DNA of 7,680 nt from Helicobacteraceae bacterium. GTDB lineage: Bacteria; Campylobacterota; Campylobacteria; Campylobacterales; Sulfurimonadaceae. Below are positions 1 through 4,493 of the stretch, piece after piece. How positions within the stretch are numbered: position 1 is the stretch's first letter; each line of letters begins with the position of its first letter. The stretch covers positions 1 through 7,680 of the forward strand of contig JALWKG010000036.1 in the NCBI GenBank assembly GCA_027081565.1, given 5' to 3'. The translations under genes and the position numbers were made by a program. Under the pieces are notes generated by a model. It was given only the letters and a program-made list of their open reading frames with translations. It searched no databases and was not told the DNA's origin.

Positions 1-180
1 CTGAGAGGTATTTACGAAGAGCTCATCACCAAGCGTAACTATAAGATGACTGAGAAGATACTGGGTTATCTTAAAACTAAAAAGCGTTATTTTGTAGTGG
101 TTGGAGCAGGGCATGTGGTTGGCAATGAAGGCATTGTCGCGCTATTGCAAAAACATGGGTTTAAAGTGACCCAGCTTTAA
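1..180 (+). CDS. TraB/GumN-family protein, C-terminal end (partial)
   Basis: The reading frame is open from base 1 and stops with TAA at 178-180, giving the last 59 residues of a protein whose start lies outside the window. The visible part has the typical C-terminal block of the TraB/GumN (Tiki-like) family: a helix with R-N-x-x-M (residues 12-16), then a hydrophobic strand and the motif V-G-A-G-H-V-V-G (34-41), followed by a helix ending in H-G-F-K-V. In this family the Gly-His motif is thought to belong to a metal-binding, possibly proteolytic site; the bacterial function is poorly known. Nothing in the neighbouring genes ties it to the downstream heat-shock genes. The family call rests on motif memory only; the main doubt is that only the C-terminus is seen. 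Confidence 0.7.
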   Translation: MRGIYEELITKRNYKMTEKILGYLKTKKRYFVVVGAGHVVGNEGIVALLQKHGFKVTQL

Positions 181-192
181 AACGACTTTTTT
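160..192 (+). terminator. weak candidate terminator after the TraB/GumN gene
   Basis: A 7-bp perfect stem (TTTAAAG at 160-166 with CTTTAAA at 175-181, 8-base loop) overlaps the stop codon, and a run of six T lies at 187-192. The stem is AT-rich and separated from the T-run by five bases, so it is a poor intrinsic terminator. A competing stem TGGGT/ACCCA (156-160/169-173) uses the same region. Position at the gene end supports it; strength does not. Confidence 0.25.
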
Positions 193-206
193 ATTAATCT
201 CTCTTT

Positions 207-217
207 TTTAACACTTA
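207..217 (+). repeat. 11-base motif TTTAACACTTA, copy 1 (upstream of hsp20 pair)
   Basis: TTTAACACTTA occurs here, about 90-95 bases before the first hsp20 start, and again at 1979-1989 before nuoA. These are the only two sizeable intergenic regions fully inside the window. The TTAACA part equals a half-site used by some Crp/Fnr-family regulators (PrfA, and TTAAC for NssR). A full palindrome is not present at this copy. Whether it is an operator is inference. Confidence 0.35.
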
Positions 218-254
218 TGCCACCTAAGGGGCAGAACTTATTTTAGAAATTTCC

Positions 255-260
255 TATTAT
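255..260 (+). promoter_or_regulatory. possible -10 box for the hsp20 operon
   Basis: TATTAT at 255-260 is a fair sigma-70 -10 hexamer in an AT-rich leader; no clear -35 is seen at the expected distance, which is common in Campylobacterota promoters. It would give a leader of roughly 45 bases. No CIRCE element (TTAGCACTC-N9-GAGTGCTAA) and no clear HspR-type inverted repeat was seen between 181 and 310. Weak evidence. Confidence 0.25.
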
Positions 261-298
261 TACATCGTAAATAAAAATTATGAAGACCTACCGGTCAG

Positions 299-304
299 AA
301 GGAG
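299..304 (+). promoter_or_regulatory. ribosome binding site deciding the first hsp20 start
   Basis: AAGGAG at 299-304 precedes two consecutive ATG codons at 308 and 311. Spacing is 3 bases to the first and 6 to the second, so the second ATG is the better start. Confidence 0.6.
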
Positions 305-310
305 TTTATG

Positions 311-760
311 ATGTTAGTAACAAGATATAACCACAATAATCCCGTAAAAGATCTCAGAAGAAGTTTTGATCTCTTTAACAGTATGTTAAACGAGTTTAAC
401 ACAGCAAGTCCAGAGGCAGTAAACCATGACTTTGTTCCTGCTATTAACACAAGAGAAGGGGAGTATGCTTACCATGTAGAGGTAGACCTTCCTGGAATCA
501 GTAAAGAAGATATTGAGATCAAGGTCGAAGACAACACGCTTGTCATCTCTGGAGAGCGCAAGGTTAAAGAGGAGATCAAAGAGGAGAACTACTACAAGGT
601 AGAGAGCCGTTTTGGTACTTTCTCTCGCTCATTTAGCCTGCCAGAAGAGGCAGATATAGAGAACATTCATGCGGAATCTACAGATGGAGTTCTTGAAGTC
701 GTTGTTCCAAAACTGGAGTCAGCAAAGATCGATAAAGTCAAAAAAGTAGCAATTAGTTAA
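311..760 (+). CDS. small heat-shock protein Hsp20 (first of a tandem pair)
   Basis: ATP-independent holdase chaperone of the alpha-crystallin/Hsp20 family, expected to form cytoplasmic oligomers that bind unfolding proteins. The 149-residue product has a short N-terminal arm (1-40), an alpha-crystallin domain of about 41-135 with V-D-L-P-G (58-62) and the family hallmark G-V-L (126-128, in DGVLEVVVPK), and a C-terminal V-A-I (146-148) that fits the I/V-x-I/V motif used to dock between dimers. Length is typical for the family. The start at 311 is preferred over the adjacent ATG at 308 because of Shine-Dalgarno spacing. It is followed after 10 bases by a second, divergent Hsp20, so the two are almost certainly co-transcribed and may form mixed oligomers (inference). 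The family call is secure; a specific name such as ibpA is not justified. Confidence 0.95.
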   Translation: MLVTRYNHNNPVKDLRRSFDLFNSMLNEFNTASPEAVNHDFVPAINTREGEYAYHVEVDLPGISKEDIEIKVEDNTLVISGERKVKEEIKEENYYKVESRFGTFSRSFSLPEEADIENIHAESTDGVLEVVVPKLESAKIDKVKKVAIS

Positions 761-770
761 GGAGGCTGTG

Positions 771-1196
771 ATGGATATTGTAAAAACAACTAAAAAATTG
801 GGCAATGAGATCGAAAAAGGTGTTGAAGTCGTCTCTAACAAGGTGACAGAGACTTTTGATAATCTGGCAAGTCATCTTCCATTTTCAAACCTCGCGAAAA
901 AAGAGGACAGCACCTTTCATGTAGAGGTGGACCTTCCAGGGGTTAAAAAGGAGGAGATCGATGTCAAGGTTGAAGATGATGTCTTGGTGGTCTCGGCTGT
1001 ACGCCATTACAAAAACGAGGTGAAAGAAGATGATTATTACATCAGCGAAAGCGCCTTTGGTAAGCTTGAACGCCGTTTTGTACTGCCTGAGAACATCGAC
1101 AGTGAGAGCATTAGTGCCTCTTATGAAAACGGACGTCTTGAGATAGAGCTTCAAAAGACTAAAAAAGCGAAACCAAGAAGTATTAGTATCAAATAA
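771..1196 (+). CDS. small heat-shock protein Hsp20 (second of a tandem pair)
   Basis: A 141-residue Hsp20-family holdase and paralogue of the gene just upstream. Both share V-E-V-D-L-P-G and E-x-x-Y-Y-x-x-E-S-x-F-G blocks. The alpha-crystallin domain covers about 47-130. The hallmark G-V-L is G-R-L here (121-123), while the C-terminal I-S-I (138-140) is a textbook oligomerisation motif. The N-terminal 45 residues are unlike those of the first copy: Lys/Glu/Val-rich and probably helical, which in this family affects substrate choice and oligomer size. AAGGAGG at 759-765 lies 5 bases before ATG 771; a GTG at 768 is in frame but too close to it, so 771 is the chosen start. The pair probably arose by duplication followed by divergence of the arms (inference). 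Confidence 0.94.
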   Translation: MDIVKTTKKLGNEIEKGVEVVSNKVTETFDNLASHLPFSNLAKKEDSTFHVEVDLPGVKKEEIDVKVEDDVLVVSAVRHYKNEVKEDDYYISESAFGKLERRFVLPENIDSESISASYENGRLEIELQKTKKAKPRSISIK

Positions 1197-1223
1197 TAAG
1201 CAAGATTTGTTTATCATCTCTGT

Positions 1224-1904
1224 ATGGATAAACAGATCACTCATGAGAACTCCCAAAAACTTATATTGAGCGAGGTGCGTCAGCGTACACTCGTCTCCCA
1301 GCATCAAAAAGATCTCTATTTTAAAAAAGGTGCAGACCCGCTTTCAAGTGTAGACACCCAAAACTACTTTTACTTTGTGATATATGGCAAGATCAAGATT
1401 TATGACATAGATCTCACAACTGGCAAAACACAGACACTCTACATGCTCACTCACGGTGATATGTTTGATGTTGTCTCCCTTCTTGATGCCCAACCCAACA
1501 ACTATGTCTCTGAGGTCTTGGAAGATGCCCATCTCATACAAGTACCTCTCACTGATATACAAAAACTCATACAAGAAGATGCAAAATTTCGACAGTACTT
1601 TTACAGTTATCTGGCGCAACAACTCCGCAGCATGGAACAGTTGGCAGTTTCACTCTCTTTTTATGATGTCTATCAGCGTGTTATTCAGCTTTTTGCACGT
1701 TTTGCAGAGATGCGAGAGGGACAGCCTGTTTTGAAGGTCATAGACAATGTCAGTCATGAAGAGATCGCTGCCATGGTTGGTTCGGTGCGCAAGGTAGTTA
1801 ACCGCACCCTGCAAAACCTTAAAAAAGATGGTATTATCGATATATCCAGAAAAAAGATCCAGATCCGTAATTTTCAGAAATTGTTAGATAAGTTACCGCT
1901 GTAA
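1224..1904 (+). CDS. Crp/Fnr-family transcription regulator without cysteines
   Basis: A 226-residue regulator with an N-terminal cyclic-nucleotide-binding-like beta-roll (about 30-125), a long dimerisation helix (about 128-160) and a C-terminal winged helix-turn-helix (HTH about 177-196). The protein has no cysteine, so it cannot carry an FNR-type Fe-S cluster. The E-x-x and R-S residues that bind cAMP in CRP are not present in the corresponding loop (around G-D-M-F-D to N-N-Y-V-S), so the effector is unknown. Gap-free alignment of the HTH with E. coli CRP puts R189 and R194 at CRP R180 and R185, but K190 at CRP E181, a residue that reads the TGA core in CRP and FNR. A different DNA half-site is therefore expected. 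It starts 27 bp after the second hsp20, with no clear Shine-Dalgarno, and could be co-transcribed with that pair. It may act on either neighbouring operon; this is only inference. Confidence 0.88.
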   Translation: MDKQITHENSQKLILSEVRQRTLVSQHQKDLYFKKGADPLSSVDTQNYFYFVIYGKIKIYDIDLTTGKTQTLYMLTHGDMFDVVSLLDAQPNNYVSEVLEDAHLIQVPLTDIQKLIQEDAKFRQYFYSYLAQQLRSMEQLAVSLSFYDVYQRVIQLFARFAEMREGQPVLKVIDNVSHEEIAAMVGSVRKVVNRTLQNLKKDGIIDISRKKIQIRNFQKLLDKLPL

Positions 1905-1907
1905 AAG

Positions 1908-1938
1908 AGAGCAGTGAGTACAACTGTAATAATGCTCT
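1908..1938 (+). terminator. weak hairpin after the regulator gene, possible terminator
   Basis: AGAGCA (1908-1913) pairs with TGCTCT (1933-1938), just after the stop codon at 1902-1904. An inner alternative stem CAGT/ACTG (1912-1915/1923-1926) competes. Only a short TTT run (1938-1940) follows, so intrinsic termination would be weak. It is the only hairpin seen between the regulator and the nuo promoter region. Confidence 0.3.
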
Positions 1939-1978
1939 TTATCCTGCCTCTTGGTACCGTTCTCTTCCTATAACATTC

Positions 1979-1989
1979 TTTAACACTTA
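1979..1989 (+). repeat. 11-base motif TTTAACACTTA, copy 2 (upstream of nuoA)
   Basis: Exact second copy of the motif at 207-217, here about 60 bases before the nuoA coding region. At this copy TTAAC (1980-1984) is also the left arm of an inverted repeat with GTTAA (1998-2002). It lies upstream of the proposed -10 box, a position suited to an activator or repressor site. Function is inferred. Confidence 0.35.
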
Positions 1990-2002
1990 AGGTGCCCGTT
2001 AA
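1980..2002. promoter_or_regulatory. inverted repeat TTAAC-N13-GTTAA, possible operator
   Basis: TTAAC at 1980-1984 and GTTAA at 1998-2002 form perfect 5-base arms separated by 13 bases. The same arms with N4 spacing form the NssR box of Campylobacter jejuni, a Crp/Fnr-family site. The 13-base spacing is not typical for that family, so a different protein, or chance in AT-rich DNA, is possible. Confidence 0.25.
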
Positions 2003-2013
2003 TACCATAGGAA

Positions 2014-2019
2014 TATAAT
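2014..2019 (+). promoter_or_regulatory. -10 box of the nuo operon promoter
   Basis: TATAAT at 2014-2019 is a consensus -10 hexamer and runs into an alternating TA tract (to 2029) that would melt easily. No good -35 hexamer is seen 16-18 bases upstream. Transcription from here would start near 2026, leaving a very short leader in front of the Shine-Dalgarno at 2037-2043. A TATAAT in AT-rich DNA can arise by chance, but its place before the operon is right. Confidence 0.5.
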
Positions 2020-2036
2020 ATATATATATGAGTAAT

Positions 2037-2043
2037 AAAAGGA
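2037..2043 (+). promoter_or_regulatory. ribosome binding site of nuoA
   Basis: AAAAGGA at 2037-2043 lies 3 bases before ATT 2047 and 6 bases before ATC 2050, both in the nuoA frame. The only nearby ATG (2028) lies upstream of this site and in another frame. The site therefore points to initiation at a rare codon, or a one-base sequence error in the AAAA run at 2037-2040 hides the normal start. Confidence 0.45.
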
Positions 2044-2046
2044 TCT

Positions 2047-2388
2047 ATTATCGAAACCTTTATCGTTTACGCCCTTGGTATCACTGCAACTACCTTTCTT
2101 CTTTACCTCTTAGGTGTTTTAGTAGCGCCTTATGCTCCAAGTGCTATTAAAAACAGCCATTTTGAGTGTGGACTGCCTGCGAGCAGTTCCAACCCTAAAA
2201 AAGCGAACTTTGGATTTTTTATGTTTGCTATCATGTTTATTATTGCTGATATGACGGGCCTTTTCTTTTCACTGTTTGTTTATGCAGATGATTTTCATGC
2301 ACAAACCATAGCTGCTCTTTTTGCCTTGATCATGGCAGCTGTTATTGTGATAGCGATGCGGGAGTATAACTATGTTGAGACTGTTTGA
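2047..2388 (+). CDS. nuoA: NADH-quinone oxidoreductase subunit A (NuoA), abnormal start
   Basis: Small membrane subunit of complex I that lies beside NuoH and NuoJ near the quinone site. About 113 residues are readable: a first membrane helix, the H-F-E-C-G loop (E40-C41; Y-E-C/S-G in the family), and two more helices containing F-I-I-A-D-M-T (to T70). The family motif is F-D-V-E; D68 is kept, but the conserved Glu is Thr here. The frame is closed upstream by TGA at 2029-2031 and contains no ATG, GTG or TTG before ATG 2221, which would remove the first helix and the E-C-G loop. Initiation at ATT 2047 (or ATC 2050) is proposed. Alternatively, removal of one A from the AAAA run at 2037-2040 would join ATG 2028 to this frame as M-S-N-K-G-S-I-I-E. 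It overlaps nuoB by 17 bases. Identity is secure; the start is not. Confidence 0.85.
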   Translation: MIETFIVYALGITATTFLLYLLGVLVAPYAPSAIKNSHFECGLPASSSNPKKANFGFFMFAIMFIIADMTGLFFSLFVYADDFHAQTIAALFALIMAAVIVIAMREYNYVETV

Positions 2389-2845
2389 TTTTTTTGCCCA
2401 TGCCAAGAGTGAAAGCGTTTGGATGGCACACTTTTGTACGGGCTGTTGTTCTTTAGAGATGGCGGCGGCAATGGGGCCACGATATGACTGGGAACGTTAC
2501 GGTTATCTGCCAACACCAACACCTAGACAGGCTGATGTGCTTATTATTACCGGTTTGGTCACAAAAAAGATCTTACCTGCACTGCTTCGTACTTACGCTC
2601 AGATGCCTGAACCCAAGTATGTTTTGGCTTTGGGTGCCTGTGCTTTTGATGGCGGCCCTTACAATGACTCTCTAGCCGTTATTAAAAACCCAACAGAGAT
2701 CTTACCGGCAGATGCTTTTGTGGCAGGATGTCCTCCTCGCCCAGAAGCTATTGTGGCAGGGTTGGAAGAGATCAAAAAGAAGATGAAATCAGGTGAACCC
2801 AGTGCAGCAAGTCAGGGCGGACTTTGGAAAGAGATGGAGTTTTAA
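2372..2845 (+). CDS. nuoB: NADH-quinone oxidoreductase subunit B (NuoB), N2 cluster
   Basis: Peripheral-arm subunit that holds the terminal [4Fe-4S] cluster (N2), which passes electrons to quinone. The 157-residue protein has the four expected ligands: tandem C25-C26, C90 (in L-G-A-C-A) and C120 (in G-C-P-P-R-P). It also has the R-Y-D-W-E-R-Y-G and P-R-Q-A-D-V-L blocks of the family. An additional C22 makes the motif C-T-G-C-C, an arrangement I do not associate with standard NuoB. The loop after C90 (A-F-D-G-G-P-Y) looks more like group 4 hydrogenase small subunits or Fpo-type subunits than proteobacterial NuoB, but this is an impression. GGAG at 2361-2364 is 7 bases before ATG 2372. The start lies inside the end of nuoA, and the stop overlaps the nuoCD start by one base (TAATG), which indicates translational coupling. 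Confidence 0.95.
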   Translation: MLRLFDFFAHAKSESVWMAHFCTGCCSLEMAAAMGPRYDWERYGYLPTPTPRQADVLIITGLVTKKILPALLRTYAQMPEPKYVLALGACAFDGGPYNDSLAVIKNPTEILPADAFVAGCPPRPEAIVAGLEEIKKKMKSGEPSAASQGGLWKEMEF

Positions 2846-4485
2846 TGCAAGACCTTAGAAAAGCCCTCTCAGCACATGAGATCCTCTCTGTTGAAGTATA
2901 TAAAACCATGTGGCTCAAGGTCAGGATAGATAGTCATGATCTTTTAGCTGTAGCCCAAACCTTGAAAGATGAGGGTTTTATAGCCATATCAACGGTCTCT
3001 CCAACTGACTTTTTAGAAGAAGATCGTATGGAGATGAACTACTTTTTTGAAAACTATACCACCAAGCGCAACTGCTGGTTAAAGTGTGATATCCCTCGTG
3101 ACATTGAAGCCTGTGAGATAGACTCGATCACACCGATGTTCCCTGGTGCCAACTGGCATGAACGTGAAGCATACTCTATGTTTGGTGTGCGCTTTAGAGG
3201 CCACCCTGACTTACGACCTATCATCGTCTCTCAAGATTTTTATGACAAGACACCATTTCGTAAAGATTTCGACTGGGATGCGCATGAGGCCAATACGGTT
3301 GAAAACATCCAACAAATTGTTGATGCTTTTAAAGAAGAACAAGAGATCAACGAAGAGCATTTGGATGCAAGCAGTTCGGAGATGATCCTCAACTGGGGAC
3401 CGACGCACCCTGCAAGCGGACCGATACGTCTTAAAGTACACTGTGATGGTGAAGATATTATAAGTATTGATCCAGACATAGGGTTTGTCTGGCGGGCACT
3501 GGAGCATCTGGTTACGAAAAAGGACTTTGTAGGTGCCATCGTTGCGGTTGAGCGTCTCTGTTTTATGGACAACATCAACTCTATGGTGGGGTATTGTCAG
3601 GCAGTAGAAGAGATCGCTGATGTCGAGATCACTGAGTTTGCCAAGTGGATGCGTGTTCTACTGGGCGAAGTCTCACGTATCTCATCTCACGCCATGGGAA
3701 TGGGCGGTTTTTACAACGCCATGGGACTGCACACGGTCGGGATGTGGAACATGGACATCCGTGAGTACTTTTTGGACTTTTTGGAGTCTTACAGCGGTGC
3801 ACGTATTGCGACAGCGGCCATCGAGCCTGGTGGTGTGCGTTATGGTCTACAGATGAATATGCTTGATGAACTTCAAAAAGCACTGGACAAGTTCGATGCC
3901 ACCAAAGATGACATCAAGACCATCTTTGTCAACAATCCGACTATGAAGGTCCGTGCGGCGAAAAAAGGGATCATCACAGCCAAAGAGGTGGAGTCGTTTG
4001 CTCTGTGTGGTGTGGTCGCACGTTCGAGTGGTGTCAAGATCGATGTGCGGATCGACGAACCGTATGCTGCTTATGCTCAGGTCAAGATGGACTATGTGGT
4101 GCAAAAAGAGGGTTCGGCGAAAGACAGACTCAGTACGCTGTTCGGTGAACTCGAGCAGTCCATAGACATCATTAAACAGGCCAAACGTCACATCGAGGCT
4201 GAGATAGAAAATGGAAACTTCAACCCGACCAAAGACCATATGGTCAAGGTACCCAAGAAGCTGCCTAAAGGCGAAGCCATCAGCAGGGTAGAGTGGTCTC
4301 GTGGTGAAGTGCTGATGCACCTTGTCACGGACGACAAGGCCAAGTCACCTTATAGACTCAAGATGAAAGCCCCGAGTTTTAACCACACCATGATGTTAAA
4401 CAAAATGTTGCAGGGCGAGACCCTCTCAGATATACCATTGATCTTTGGCAGTCTTTACATCTGCCAAGGTGACTTGGACCGATAG
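2845..4485 (+). CDS. nuoCD: fused NADH-quinone oxidoreductase subunits C/D (NuoCD)
   Basis: One 546-residue protein joins NuoC (about 1-175) and NuoD (about 180-546), the 30- and 49-kDa-type subunits that connect the Fe-S chain to the quinone cavity. The NuoC part carries W-H-E-R-E (104-108) and G-H-P-D-L-R (119-124). The NuoD part begins at W-G-P-T-H-P-A-S-G (185-192) and ends in the usual G-D-x-D-R tail (542-546). Compared with standard NuoD (G-P-Q-H-P-S-T-H-G), one residue is deleted so that the second His is missing, and the quinone-binding Tyr is F240. C239 and C540 occupy the first-Cys positions of the two hydrogenase CxxC motifs, with D242 and D543 at the second. ATG 2845 is chosen (GGAG 2835-2838, 6-base spacing, overlap with the nuoB stop); the in-frame TTG 2824 lacks support. 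nuoH follows directly. Confidence 0.95.
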   Translation: MQDLRKALSAHEILSVEVYKTMWLKVRIDSHDLLAVAQTLKDEGFIAISTVSPTDFLEEDRMEMNYFFENYTTKRNCWLKCDIPRDIEACEIDSITPMFPGANWHEREAYSMFGVRFRGHPDLRPIIVSQDFYDKTPFRKDFDWDAHEANTVENIQQIVDAFKEEQEINEEHLDASSSEMILNWGPTHPASGPIRLKVHCDGEDIISIDPDIGFVWRALEHLVTKKDFVGAIVAVERLCFMDNINSMVGYCQAVEEIADVEITEFAKWMRVLLGEVSRISSHAMGMGGFYNAMGLHTVGMWNMDIREYFLDFLESYSGARIATAAIEPGGVRYGLQMNMLDELQKALDKFDATKDDIKTIFVNNPTMKVRAAKKGIITAKEVESFALCGVVARSSGVKIDVRIDEPYAAYAQVKMDYVVQKEGSAKDRLSTLFGELEQSIDIIKQAKRHIEAEIENGNFNPTKDHMVKVPKKLPKGEAISRVEWSRGEVLMHLVTDDKAKSPYRLKMKAPSFNHTMMLNKMLQGETLSDIPLIFGSLYICQGDLDR

Positions 4486-4493
4486 GAGTAGTG

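Noticed and set aside
285..304. Possible RNA thermometer in the hsp20 leader (GACC-TACC-GGTC stem, TTCCT further upstream)
   Set aside because: The stem has only four pairs and does not cover the Shine-Dalgarno; TCCT/AGGA pairing is four bases over a long distance. Not enough to call a ROSE or fourU element.
885..1307. Long antisense open frame (140 codons) across the second hsp20
   Set aside because: It lies opposite a clear Hsp20 gene, has no family features or ribosome binding site that I can see, and reads as a shadow.
2011..2030. TA-repeat tract as an origin or unwinding element
   Set aside because: Short, single, without iterons or DnaA-type boxes; explained better as the -10 region of the nuo promoter.
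2824..2844. Upstream TTG start for nuoCD
   Set aside because: ATG 2845 has GGAG at 6 bases and the usual TAATG overlap; the TTG has no ribosome binding site.
3847..4320. Antisense open frame (157 codons) inside nuoCD
   Set aside because: Fully contained in the strongly conserved NuoD part on the other strand; composition is typical of a shadow frame.
2845..4485. NuoCD/NuoB as a true [NiFe] group 4 hydrogenase
   Set aside because: Only one Cys of each CxxC pair is present, and nuoA, nuoJ and nuoK accompany it; catalytic Ni-Fe binding is not supported.
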